DNA of 64,000 bases from Gymnorhina tibicen (lineage: Eukaryota > Chordata > Aves > Passeriformes > Artamidae), in NCBI GenBank assembly GCA_013399875.1, contig VXAZ01006216.1:255915-319914 (forward strand). The letters are read 5' to 3'. Of this stretch, positions 34,595-46,029 are shown piece after piece; the stretch's first letter is position 1, and each line of letters opens with the position of its first letter. A program made the position numbers and the translations under genes. The notes under the pieces were generated by a model. The model ran no database searches. It saw only the letters and a list, made by a program, of their open reading frames with translations, and was not told the origin of the DNA.

Positions 34595-35092
34595 GTTTTT
34601 CTGGCCTTTTAAGTGGATCTTTTTAATATTTGGGTTTTTCTTGCCTTTAAAGTGGATTTTCAGGTTCTGTCTTGCTGTGGTTTTTAGTAAGTGCCGGGCC
34701 AGAGCACAACTTCTAACACTGGAATAGGAGATTTGTTAAAATCCACCATGAGGGCGACGAGAGCAGAACAAGAGGAAAACTGTGGCTGTCCAGACCCAGG
34801 GAATAAATGGAGCCCAGTGACACTGGGGGAAGCCCGGGAATCTCTCAGTGCAGTGAGACAGGACAACTTGAGGCTGTTTTTGGAGGCAAGCTGAGGCTTT
34901 TCAGCCTGGCCCGTGTGTTAATATTGCTGAAAAAGGATAAAAGTTTTAATCTTTCTGCTGCAGCTCTAAGCCAAATGTGCTGTGTTGAATCATGGATTTG
35001 GAAGGGACCTTAAAGCCCATCCCATTCCACCCCTGCCATGGGCAGGGACACCTCCCCCTGTCCCAGGCTGCTCCAAGCCCCATCCAACCTGG
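34595..35092 (-). repeat. Inverted repeat, arm 2 (498 bp)
   Basis: This is the reverse-complement partner of 29909-30406. It reads non-CR1 sequence first (from GTTTTTCTGGCC) and then enters an antisense CR1 3' end. On the right the match stops inside the CR1 at CCCCATCCAACCTGG, so the CR1 here is shorter than in arm 1. Several of the differences from arm 1 are CpG-type transitions. Confidence 0.93.
34988..35092 (-). mobile_element. CR1 LINE, 3' end fragment inside inverted-repeat arm 2
   Basis: The antisense CR1 3' end (TCATGGATTTGGAAGGGACC) is truncated at 35092. It is identical in position and nearly in sequence to the end of the CR1 in arm 1, including the unusual shortened TTGGAAGGGACC terminus, so the two derive from one insertion rather than two. 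Confidence 0.9.
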
Positions 35093-35503
35093 TCTCTGTA
35101 AATGGGAACAAGATCTGAGCTGTCATTTTTTCCCCCCATCCTTCCCAGTAGTTCTGCTGCCTTATTTATTTTTTTTAATAAAAGAGAAACAAACACTTGA
35201 TGACAAATTTATTTAAGCTACCAGCAGTCCATTTGACTAACTGGGTCATAAAACAAATGGACAGCATTCATTTTTCTCCAGGCACCTCAGCTGTTCTGCA
35301 GACACAGATTACAGTGGCAAAAACCATCCGAGTAACAAGGCCACTTCCTCATTGTGCTATCAGGCTCCTGGCACCCAAACAAAACACAAAACAAACCAAG
35401 AAAAAATAAATCCTTTTGGAATTTTTGACAAGCGAATGCAGTCAGCTTCAGGGTGGTAGCTTGTAATTGCTACAGCTTTTGATGACCAAATAAAAACCAT
35501 CTT

Positions 35504-35522
35504 TGTGTGTGTGTATGTGTGT
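35504..35522. repeat. (GT)n microsatellite
   Basis: About nine GT units, one interrupted by AT. Confidence 0.85.
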
Positions 35523-35559
35523 TTTTATGTATTATGGCTGCACATACATTCACACGCAA

Positions 35560-35797
35560 GGAGGGGAGATTTAAACGAGATATTAGGAAAAAGTCCCTGG
35601 CTGTGAAGGTGGTGAGGCCCTGGAACAGAATTCCCAGAGAAGCTGTGGTTGCCCCTGGATCCCTGGAAGTGCCCAAGGCCAGGCTGGACTGGGCTTGGAG
35701 CAGCCTGGGATGGTGAAAGGTGTCCCTGCCCAGGGCAGGGGGTGGAATGAGATGATTTTTAAAGTCCTTTCTAACCCACACCATTCCATGATTCTCC
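35560..35797 (+). mobile_element. CR1 LINE, 3' portion with readable ORF2 C terminus
   Basis: The sense frame 35507-35716 reads through a degenerate CR1 ORF2 tail (RDIRKKSLAVKVVRPWNR, then EAVVAPGSLEVPKARLD), the hallmark of this LINE family. The 3' UTR follows and ends ACCATTCCATGATTCTCC. The open frame is a decayed retrotransposon end, not a gene. Confidence 0.93.
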
Positions 35798-36489
35798 AAT
35801 TCTGTTCCATGTATCTCTTTAGCACGTGGTCCTTCTGATGTGAGTGCTAAGTTGGTGAAATAAATACGGTCCAGTAACGAGCAAAATACACCCTAAAACG
35901 GCCCAAAACAACGAACTTGATCAGAAAGGTGTAATTACCACCTGCTTCATAAAAGAAAGCATTTCCCTGAAGGATTAAATCCCCCTCTCAGTTCGACTGG
36001 ACTTCCTTGTGCTCGTGCAGCACATAAAAAGGTCAAGGAGGAGGGTAAGAGTTGAGCAGGTAATTGAGTGCAGATTTCTGCTCTGCAATTATAATTTAGC
36101 TAAGCTTCAGTGCCTCTGCACGGTTTGGAGGTGGGGAAGAATGCAGGGAGAAATTTATAGCTCTAACTGAAGTGAAGCTAAACATTTTTAAATCACAAAG
36201 AAAGAGATACCTCCGCTCACGTTCAGTGCCCGCCTTGCAGAGCATCCCCTCTCAGGGAAGAATCCTAATGCACAGCAAAACCAGGGCTGGGCTGAACCCA
36301 GCCGAGCTGAGCTTTCTGCAGCTCAAACTGCCGCAAAAAACCCGGCAGAGAGAGGGGCAGAAATTTAAAAAAATAAAAGGCAGCATGTTGCTTAAATACC
36401 AACCATGTTCACTGCCGGGTAATACAGCACACTTTGTGTATTCCAAGCCTTCAACTAATTGCTGAAGACATCCTGCTCCAGTGTGGATG

Positions 36490-36680
36490 GCAGCAGTAGT
36501 GTGCCCTCAGTCTTCCTTAAATGCCAGCTCTTAATAACAGACTCCACAAGGGCTTTAATTGCATTTAGTCGCAGCTTCTGAACTTTAAAAGTTGTTAATC
36601 AGATTTCTATGTAAATGGAATGACGAGTAAAGGTTAAGTACAGGTTTCTGAAATTTCAGCAGTTGAAGACGTATTGCCCT
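36490..36680. other. Candidate conserved noncoding element (unproven)
   Basis: Unique AT-rich sequence with TTTAATTGCATTTAG (about 36554-36568), GTTGTTAATCAGATTT and TATGTAAATGGAATGACG. It has no repeat similarity; the motif texture is enhancer-like only. Confidence 0.22.
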
Positions 36681-39347
36681 TAACAGGAAAGAGAAACTAC
36701 CAACCTTGACAGGAACTAAACATCTTAATTAAATACTCACAAGTACAGTACTTATTTCGGCGTGAAGTTCTATTTTCAAATGTCAAACTTAATCAGGCAC
36801 TTGACAAAAACGTGCGCTATCCCTCCAGCACACGGGAACAAAAATACCTGGGGATCCTTCCCTCAGGAAACACCTGCACATCTCCCGGTCCTCGGCTCCC
36901 CAGCTCCGAGCCGCTCGTCCCAAACGCCAGGAATTAAAGTTTTATGGCTCTGAAAGTGCGGGATTCCGGGGGAGAAATAGGATCTAACATTTGTCAGCGT
37001 GTCAGCTCTCCCTGCTCGCTCCATTTATCCCCGGAACAAGCCTCACGCTGCCAAACAAACACGAGGGTCCTCATAAATCTGACTCCTGGAGATTTATGCC
37101 CCTCGAGGGCACGGCCCATCAATTAGCACCAGTCAAAAGTACACAAACTCCTTCGGCAGGAGGGAATTCAGTGTGTCTGCGCCGTGCTTCGGTGCCAAAG
37201 GCTCCCCAGAGCAGCCGGAGTGCTGCTCGCTGCTCCCCAGCTCCAGCCCCGAGCCGCCCACGGCGCTCCCAGGGACCAGTTCAAGCCCTGGGCTCCCTCC
37301 CAATTAATTGGATTTGCACATTTGTAACCTGCGGCCCCGCTAGAACCAATGTAAAACCTGAACGTGGCGCTCAGGAAGAAGTCCGAGCCCTGTTCTAAAC
37401 CTGAGTTAAGATTTGTTGTCATCAGCCAGGAGGGTTCCAGGCTCTGATTTCAACTCGCTCGCAGGGATATGAGGATTTTGTTCTCGGTGTGTGCGTCCTG
37501 CCCTTCCCTAGAGGGCTGTCCAGCAGCCCTGTGGGATCCAGCAAGGATGCTTTATGCCAAAATATTGCAAAATAAGTATTTTATTCAAATCCTAATCTGA
37601 GGGAAGAGCAGCTGCACCTGGGATTAACTCAGAGGCTGAGCAAGGGATTTGAGGAGCAGAGACTTTTGCCTTGGAATAGCAAATAGTGAGAAAAGAATAT
37701 AAATAGAGAGTGTAAATAGACAGAAAATAGTGAGAAAGAAACGGTGTAAGGACAATGAAAGTTAATTAAAGTGAGTAAGAGAACTACAGAGCCACTGGTT
37801 GCTTCATCTTCCTCCAGATCAATTAAAAACGTCGTCAGAGTGACTTGAAAAAAGGAGGATGAGCAGGGAAACTTCCACCTCGGGAAACTTCCACCCACCT
37901 CTTCGTAATCTGCTGCTGGAACAGGAGACATCACCCAAAAAGTGATTTACAAACCAGTGGGAAGGAGGAAAAGTGGAGCAAAAAAAGGAAATCTGCTATA
38001 GTTAAACTCAAAGTTGTTGCCTCATCATCTATAAAAGGCTTTTAAACAGATGTCACAGGAAGGGCTGTGATGCTGCATTTAAAAAAATCCTACGTTTTGT
38101 AAATTCCTATTTCATCTCCGGCGTGTCAGAACTGACTTTCAGATCTCGCCCTTTTCAGATTTAAGACCCTGGCACCCACCAGCCCCCTTTAACAAGCACC
38201 AGACCAACACCAAATGCTTTCCTGACCCCTTTTAAACCCACCCTGGCACTTTGTAATTGACCCAAGCCTCCAAGATCCAACCACATCTGAACTTACAACC
38301 GCGGCCCGGAGGCAAAGCACCTAAAAGAGAGACACGGCCCCGAAAATTAGTGGCATGAAGTTCCCACAAAAGAACAGCGAAATTCCAGGGCAGCAATGGA
38401 GGTTTCTGTACGAACGAGCCCAGTGCCACCAAGAGGTTGATGAAAGGGCACGTTCCCCTTTGACACCAACCCAGCAGCCACCATTTCAAGCCCAGCTTTA
38501 AGGCCACCAACGCCTTTGAAATGACAGCGGAACTACAGAACCTCTTTGTCAAACCTACAACACCCAGGGTTTTGTATTCATCCCCTTCCCCAGCGGCTGG
38601 AAGTTGTAGCAGTGCTGGCAGCACTCCGGTTTTGGAGGCTTAAAATCACATTTTAACAAGGCAAGTGGCCCTGAGCTCGTTCCAGAAATACCTATTTCTG
38701 TAAGGCTTCAGGGCCTTTCATGTCCTTCCAAATGCTGTGATGCCAGAGGGGGGAGCTCACAGCATAGACAAGATTCCCATTTTTCAGGCTTGGGGGAAAA
38801 AAAAAACCCAATAAAAATTTCCAACTGTTTACAGCTGCTGTGCACGAGGCATTCCAGCTTTTCAAAGCACCCATCAGGATTGCTCCCTTCTGCCTTTTAT
38901 GCTGCTCTATAAAGGTGCAGCACCAAAATGCCACTGTTAAGCAGATTAGAATGTTTGTGAACATGTTCCATTCCAGCAGATCCCCGAGAGCCTTTCTGCA
39001 TCAGGGAGCCTTCTCCTCCCCCTTTCATCAGCTTATCAAATGAAGCTAAACAGTACCAGTTCCATCTAATGATGCCAGGGGCCTTGTAATGGGATTAGGA
39101 AAAACACCATCATTAGTTTCAAGGAGGAATGTGACCTTCAAGACACTTCTGACTCCTTTAAAGGGATGGAGTAGGAACAATGGAATTCATTCCTACACGG
39201 GACGAGGAATGGGCAGGGACAAGCAAGAGGCTTTCAATTCCCAGGTAAAGATTATCTTTCCTCCTCTATTAATGGTAGGAAAAAAAGCCAATTGATTATC
39301 AGAATTAAACCGGAACTGAGAAGGGAAAAGCAGAGCTGGGATTATTC

Positions 39348-39573
39348 ACCTGGAGAGGAGAAGGCTCCAGGGAGAGCTCAGAGCCCCTGCCAGGGCCCAA
39401 AGGGGCTCCAGGAGAGCTGCAGAGGGACTGGGGACAAGGCCTGGAGGGACAGGACCCAGGGAATGGCTTCCCAGTGCCAGAGGGCAGGGCTGGATGGGAT
39501 CTTGGGAAGGAATTCCTGGCTGGGAGGGCGGTGATGCCTCCACAGGTTTCCCGGAGAAGCTGTGGCTGCCCCA
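39348..39573 (+). mobile_element. CR1 LINE internal fragment lacking its 3' end
   Basis: This sense copy starts at CCTGGAGAGGAGAAGGCTCC and covers the ORF2 C-terminal region but stops after GAAGCTGTGGCTGCCCC. The remaining 3' UTR and terminus are missing. Confidence 0.88.
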
Positions 39574-40723
39574 CCTGAGCCTCCAGCTGGAAAGCCCTGA
39601 ATCCTCCACTTAATTTCCAAAGCACCCCCCAGCCCTGAGAACACTCTGTGCCCTGCTAGAACACAGTGGATTTGGCGAGTGTTCAAACCATTTTAGATAA
39701 AATTTCTCCAGCCAGACCCACAGCCATCACTTCTGTTTGCCCAGAAGAGTGTAAGTGCTGCTGGAATCACTCCGTGGCTTCCAATCCCCACCCCAATCAC
39801 GCACGTCATTGTTCCCTTCAGCAAAAACAGCTCTTCAGATTGCCAAAAGGAAGTGTAAATGCAGTAGCAACAGGAATCTACTTAAAGCTAAAAGCCTCTC
39901 ACAAAAAAACCCTCCACTTTGTGTTTTTATAGGATCTAAACAACGTGGTGGTGCTGCTGCTCAGAAAGAGCCCCTCCTGAACAGCACCCTGACATCTCCA
40001 TCCTGCCTTTTACTGCAGAACAGCTCTGTCATTGTTCGAGACGTGAATCCATCCAGATTGTCCCCAGCAGCAATCCCAGAGCCTGGTCCTTCCTGCTGAA
40101 ATTCCACCTCATCCCGAGGCTACTGCCACACAGTCCATTTTTAATGATGATATTCTTTGCTTGCACTGCAATTGCACAAGAGAGGTGGGGACGGGTTTGG
40201 CTTGAAAATTGAAGGAAAAGAGGTAAAATGTATCATGTCAGCAACTGATCTGGGCCAGAGGGCTGGATATTTGAATTCAGGTTCCAGCATCCCTGAATAT
40301 TCATCTTCTTGGTACGTGGCACTGAGCAACAAAGACGGGGCCAGGGATGGATAATTCTGGGTAGAACAGAACCGGCCCTGCCTGGGACGGAGCAGGGAAA
40401 CACAGTGCACGGGTGGAACACACCAACCCTCACAAAAGCCAACACCAAATCCTGCTCTGGCACCAAAGCCCAGCTCCAGGTTCATTCCGAACCCCTTGGA
40501 ATGTGTGTGCCACTGGCAGGGGAATGCCACAGGGTGGAGCCAGGACAAAGCAGATGGCTGAGCATCCGTTCCTGCGCTCCGCTGCTTTTCCACCCATTCA
40601 AGTGCTGCTTGCTCAGAAGAAAAGCTGCCACTACCACGGCAAATTGTGTCCTTCCAGAGTCAGCCGCTCCCCCTGCACCAATTCCCTCCTGCTCCGAAAT
40701 TTCAGAGGTTAAAAGTGCATTTA

Positions 40724-40742
40724 TAACCCTAACCCTAACCCT
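40724..40742. repeat. Short interstitial telomere-like tract
   Basis: Three exact TAACCC units followed by TA. Vertebrate telomeres are (TTAGGG)n; this is the C-rich strand reading toward the right. Confidence 0.9.
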
Positions 40743-42269
40743 ATTTACTCAGGACGCTGCACAGACACCGCCCATCAACTTCAAGCTACCACAATTACTT
40801 AAAAACCCCCTTCTTGTATCCCCTGTAACTCCAAAAAAATCAAGAGGACTGTCAGGATATCAGTTCACATGTCCAGTTATGTCACGGCACATTTAACATA
40901 TTTAAATATAACTTCAGTAAAAAAAGCTAATTACTACATGGCTTCTAACCATGAACAAGAATTAGAAGAGACAAACCTACATTAACTTGTCTCCATTTCA
41001 GATAATTACTTGTGAGGTTTTTTAAGACATTTGTGACTCACGAGGGAGTCTGTGAATTTACTGTCTTCTGCAATCTAATAATGTTGGCGGCGAGGAGAGT
41101 CACCTATTTATTGGTGTGTGACACCAGTCCCTTCCCATGGATAAAAAAAGCTGTTAGGTCGGAGTTCTCCCTCCCCCTCCCAGCAGCAACAGCTTCCAGC
41201 AAACAGAGTTATTTCAAATAAAATAAAATTAAAAAGAAAAGCAGTTAAAAAACCCCACAGCAACAGTTCCACAGTTCGTGGAAGCTGAGAGAGAAGAGAA
41301 GGATGGAAGAAGTTCCATTACTCAGCTGGACACCGGGGCAGGGAGATTTGTCACTTTTATTTACAAGGGATAAAAGGAGGAGGCTTAGGAGAGACCACAC
41401 AGGGTGGAACAAAGCTCCAGGCCCAGGAATCCGAGAGATCCAGAGTGCATTTATTAACAACACTGAGATTCAAATAAAAATGGCATCGAGAAGAGATGGA
41501 TCCGAGGAAGGGCGAAAAAAACCCAGGCCCACAGGTTGCAGGCAGACAAAGGAAAGGCAACAGGCACATTTTAAACACTCTGTGCACTTGAAATCCTGCA
41601 GACACACAAATCACTGTCAAGGATGAGCCAGCAGCTCCCAAGTGCTCCCTTATTCCCTTCCATTAGTCTGCTGCTGCTCCCCCGATCCTGTCAGTCAGAA
41701 ATGGAGCACTAATATCCACCTTTATTTTCCAAAAGTTTAAATGCATTACAGCCCAAGTGTAAATAATTGATAAATCAAGGCAAGTAGGATGCTGGGGCAT
41801 GGCTGCAGTGAGGACAAAGCTTTTAAGAGGAGGAGGATGGGTGCACATCCATGGAAACACACACAATTCCCCTCTGCCAACGGGGAGTTTGCAGGGAAAC
41901 CACCCCCTTCCCTCCTCCTTCAGCTTCCCTTGATTTTAATATTGGTCCTTCAACCAAAAGCTCATTTTAATCCAATTTTAATGTCACTCGAATTCTTACA
42001 AATAAGGAGACCACACAGGGAGCTGATGATTTTAATTCTGGCACTTAAATCACGAGTGTGAAGTTAAATGCAACACGTCCCTTCCCCCTCCTGTTCATTC
42101 CACATTTAATTGCCACGTTCTTCCCAATCCCAGCCTGCAGGGCAGCCTTTGGAACTGAATCACACAGGAAAAGTTACACAGCTCGGACAACCCTGAGCTG
42201 GTGGAGCGGCCCTCTGGTGTTTCACCCATCACTGTGGGTGGCAGGGTTATAATCCCAGGGATTTTCCAG

Positions 42270-42372
42270 GAATCACAGAAAATTGGAAGAGACCTCAGGA
42301 GATCCCCCAGTCCATCCCCGACACCTCTGAGGAATGTTGTCCTGTCTGAGAGATGTCTGGAAGTTTTTAAGG
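42270..42372 (-). mobile_element. CR1-like fragment (diverged)
   Basis: GGAATCACAGAAAATTGGAA followed by AGACCTCAGGAGATC and CCAGTCCATCCC resembles the antisense 3' end of an older CR1 subfamily. The rest is too diverged to place. Confidence 0.55.
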
Positions 42373-42621
42373 AGGGTACCCAACCACAATAAACATCCCT
42401 AAATCACTCCCTGCTTACACACACTCCCCACTGGGACAGGCAGGAAAACTGGGAATGTTCCAGTCCCTCTGGCCAGGCTTCAACTCAGCACTTCCTAGAG
42501 GATCACATCCTGGGAACCACAACTCCACTCCCCTTTGCAACTCTCTCGCTAGATTTGAAACCAAAGTCTTGTTACCTACGAGTTGGTCCTTTGCAACTCC
42601 AGGGTTTTTCCTCAATCCTTG

Positions 42622-42846
42622 ATCACAGAATCCTGGAATCATTTAGGCTGGGAAAGACCTCTCAGATCATCAAGTTCAACCATCAAGCACCACCACCACC
42701 ATGTTCACCACCAAACCACATCCTCAAGTCATTTTTGGACACTTCCAGGGATGCTGACTCCACCACTGCCCTGTGCCAGGACTTTTAAAATCCTTTCCAT
42801 GAAGGAATTTTCCCTGACACCCAACCTGAACCTCCCCTGGCACAAA
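42622..42846 (-). mobile_element. CR1 LINE, 3' portion (another subfamily)
   Basis: This antisense copy starts ATCACAGAATCCTGGAATCA, has AAAGACCTCTCAGATCATCA, a CCACCACCACCA run, and CACTTCCAGGGATGCTGACTC. It belongs to the same subfamily as the sense copy at 43388-43530. Confidence 0.85.
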
Positions 42847-42862
42847 GTGGCCACCACTGCAC

Positions 42863-43023
42863 CACTGGGTTTCATAATATTTTCTTCAGACAATACAATA
42901 ATCCCAGAATATTCTGAGTTGGAAGGGACCACTCACATTAGTGATATAGATAATATAAACTCTATTATAGATTTATAAAATACTGATACAATAATCACTG
43001 GATTTCATAGTATTTTCTTCAGA
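42863..43023. repeat. 28-bp direct repeats around a small CR1 insertion
   Basis: 42863-42890 and 42996-43023 match at 26 of 28 bases. Between them, an exact 11-bp repeat ATACAATAATC (42893-42903 and 42986-42996) brackets an 82-bp segment that begins with a CR1 3' end. Confidence 0.8.
42904..42937 (-). mobile_element. CR1 3' end, extremely truncated
   Basis: CCAGAATATTCTGAGTTGG followed by AAGGGACCACTCAC is a recognisable antisense CR1 terminus. It sits directly after the left copy of an 11-bp direct repeat that looks like a target-site duplication. Confidence 0.65.
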
Positions 43024-43387
43024 TTTGTCCAACTTTTCAGCTCAGATCGATTCCCTCAGACCTGACCTCATTTCTGGTTCTACAGAGAGGGAGAGGAGGG
43101 TGACAGCCTGTAATAAAATTCTCTGCCAGAGGAAACAAAACCCACAGAGAAGCATCTAAACCACACGGATTTGATTTATCTCCTTTAAATCTGACATTTG
43201 TCAGGTAGAGCAGACAAGGAGTTTCATTCACTTCACCTGTAAATCTGCCCGTAACAACTTGTGTGAAACACAGATTGCTGGAGCGTATTTCATGCCTGAA
43301 CATCTCCCCACGTGCCTCCCTCAGTCCATTTCTAGTTGTAAATCTTAAACCCACACAGAGACAGTAAATGATGAAGAAATGGTGGAG

Positions 43388-43530
43388 TCACCCATCCCTG
43401 GAAGTGTCCAGAAAATGTGAGGATGTGGCATTTAAGGGCATATTTTAGTGGTGACCATGGTGGTGGCAGTGCTGGTTGATGGTTGGACTCGGTGATCTCC
43501 AAGTTCTTTTCCAACCTTAGCAATTCCATG
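43388..43530 (+). mobile_element. CR1 LINE, 3' portion
   Basis: This sense copy starts CACCCATCCCTGGAAGTGTC, has GGATGTGGCATTTAAGGGCA, and ends GTTCTTTTCCAACCTTAGCA then ATTCCATGG. It is a different subfamily from most copies here. Confidence 0.85.
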
Positions 43531-43545
43531 GACCTTGGCAGAGGG

Positions 43546-43676
43546 TCCTTTCCCCTCAAGTCTGCACAGGACTGCTCTGACAGCGACTAAACTCAATTTT
43601 TTGCTGTTTTGCTCTCAGTAATCAGTTTGGAGAACCCCAAAATGGAAAATGAAATTTAATTCATAATGTAAGATTT
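43546..43676. repeat. Unclassified 131-bp dispersed repeat, copy 1
   Basis: Matches 47937-48067 in the same orientation over 131 bp with about twelve differences and no indels (by eye). The shared core is GGAGAACCCCAAAATGGAAA followed by ATGAAATTTAATTCATAATG. Family not recognised. Confidence 0.9.
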
Positions 43677-43767
43677 GATTCGAGCAGCAGCTCCTCCGTT
43701 CAACTGCAGTCCCAAAAAACCTTCCCCCCACCCATTCCCTGCCCCACAGCCATGCTGGTGGCCCCTG

Positions 43768-43905
43768 TCCATCCCTGGAAGTGTCCAAGGCCAGGCTGGA
43801 TGGGGCTTGGAGCAACCTGGGATGGTGGGAGGTGTCCCTGCCCATGGCAGGGGTGGCACTGGATGGGCTTTAAGGTCCTTTCCAACCCAAACCATTCCAG
43901 AATTC
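43768..43905 (+). mobile_element. CR1 LINE, 3' portion
   Basis: Sense copy from GTCCATCCCTGGAAGTGTCC to AACCCAAACCATTCCAG, a typical member of the main subfamily here. Confidence 0.9.
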
Positions 43906-44570
43906 CGTGTTTTTGGAGCAGAACCAGGAACTGCCACCTGCCCTTCCCACCCCACCCATTATTTTATCATTCCTCCTCAGCTGTTCTCCTCCTAAGGGAA
44001 CCCAACCCAACTTTTCCAGCCTCTCTTCCCAGGGCAGAGCGTGAATGTGCTACAAACACCCCTTGCCCCAGTCCTAATCCCTTCCTGTCCTGAAAAATCC
44101 TTCAGGGTGAGCCCAGACAATTCTTGGCAGACACCAGTGGTGCTGCCAGCACTCCCTTCTATAAAATAATACAAAATTTCCTTGGATATCCATCCTTTAC
44201 ACTCCCCGCCATCCCTCAGCGTGGATCCCACTTTGCACATTCACAGCCTCCTAAAAACGACACCCACTTTCCTGCCTTCGCCTCACTTAGAACCAAGGAA
44301 TCTCCACAAATAATTTTATTTTCCCCCTCAACGCACACTTATTTAAACTTCTCACGGATCCATCAGTCCCTTCCTGTCCCGAATAACACAGAGGATTTTG
44401 AGGCAAGCATCAACATTTGCTGTCGCCCTGCAGAGCCCTTTTTGAAGCCCTGATCAGCACCACGAGGATCATCACAAAACCAGAATTAACCTTTCTTCTT
44501 TCCGTTATGATAATTCTCCATCGATTCTCCGTTTACATCTCCTGGTCAGTTTTTTTTGATCAATTAAAAA

Positions 44571-44596
44571 CAAAACAAACAAACAAACAAAAAAAT
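44571..44596. repeat. (CAAA)n simple repeat
   Basis: About five CAAA/AAAC units followed by a short A-run. Confidence 0.9.
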
Positions 44597-45471
44597 CCCC
44601 CAACAACCAACAAAATAACCCCGCTGCAAAGTTCTTCATCCATTTCAAGTGCTCTGAGTGATTAAATAAATAAATAAACCTCACAAGAGCCAATTTTTCC
44701 ACTACATAAATAATTTGCAGGCTCTTTTGTACATGTAAATAAGACATTTCTGCTTGTTCTCCAAACCTCAGCTGGAGGCTTTAAGGAGAGGCTGCTGATC
44801 TTTCCTGGCTTCTCAGGAAATTTCAGTGAATTCAGACTCCTCCTTCCTAAAAAAAGGCTGCTGACATCGTGCCTTGGAGCTCGAATTCATTTTTAAGTTC
44901 TCTCCAAAGCCTGCAGCTCTGCCTTAGTGTGTTTTTATTATCAGAAGGGAAGAGTTTCTGGGTTGTTTCCTCGTCTACACTCTCACAACTCCAGACTGGT
45001 TTCAAAGAAATCATTTCTCTTTCCCATAATGTTGATTTCGGTTTTTTTTTAACACAAAATCTTGTGCAATTCAACAAACCCACGATGCCGTCTGCAGGTG
45101 TCTTGTTTCTAAGGGTCTAGAGATCCATCAAAAAGATTTGATCCACAAAACCCACACCAGTCATCTTCACTTCCCTCCTACAGCCTCCTCCCAAAAATAT
45201 CTCCGCTTATCAGCTTTTCTGGGGCTTGATTTCTACATTGTAAGTTATTTGTGCCAAATAAACACAGCTCCAGCCTTGGCAGCCGCAGTGTTTGTCTGCT
45301 TGATGCTTTTCTTTCTCTTCAAGATCATTCCAAGACCGGACAACCGAAATCCAGCAGCCACTGAGGAGTTTTGCTTCCTCGGCCTGTTTAGGATTTCGGA
45401 ACTTGGTTTTTGCTTTATCCCCTTTTCTGTCCCTTTCATTATTTGATACTCAGCCTGCTCCTCCGGATGTT

Positions 45472-45711
45472 TAATCACGAATATCCCGAGTGGGAAGGGA
45501 CCCACCAGGATCATCCAGTCCAACTCCTGGCCCTGCTCAAGACAACCCAAAATCCCAGCCTGTGCATCCCTGGGAGCGCTGTCCAAATGCTCCTGGAGCA
45601 GCCTTGGGAATGTGCCCATTCCCTGGGGAGCCTGCTCAGTGCCCCAGCATCCTCTGAAGGAAGAACCTTTTCCTAAAATCCAACCAAAACCTCCCCTGAC
45701 ACAGCTCCATT
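45472..45711 (-). mobile_element. CR1 LINE, 3' portion (same subfamily as 16.4 kb)
   Basis: Antisense copy starting AATCACGAATATCCCGAGTG and GGAAGGGACCCACCAGGATC, continuing through TGGGAGCGCTGTCCAAATGC to ACCTCCCCTGACACAGCTCC. Confidence 0.88.
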
Positions 45712-46029
45712 CCATCAAAAACCACTCCACTCCCACTCCTCGATCCCCAGACAGAATTCCTGCCTACACCCTCCGGTTCCTACGGCACAGGGGTTTTATC
45801 CCTGGACGTGGCCCCCTCTTACTCTGAATTTTTCTCTCCCCAGACAGAGGAATTCTTTAAATAAAGGCATGTTCCTCCACCTCCCACAAAAAGTCTGTCT
45901 TCCATGCCTCGTCTGCATTCCCACTGACATTTGTCATCTCACCACCTTTGCATAATGCACTCTATAATTTGGCTTTCTCCAGCACAAGGGAATCCATCCA
46001 CCTCGGTCTTATTTAACTTTTAGGTTTAT

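Noticed and set aside
40309..40896. 195-codon plus-strand open frame
   Set aside because: No domain recognised; its C-terminal part reads through the telomere-like TAACCC tract.
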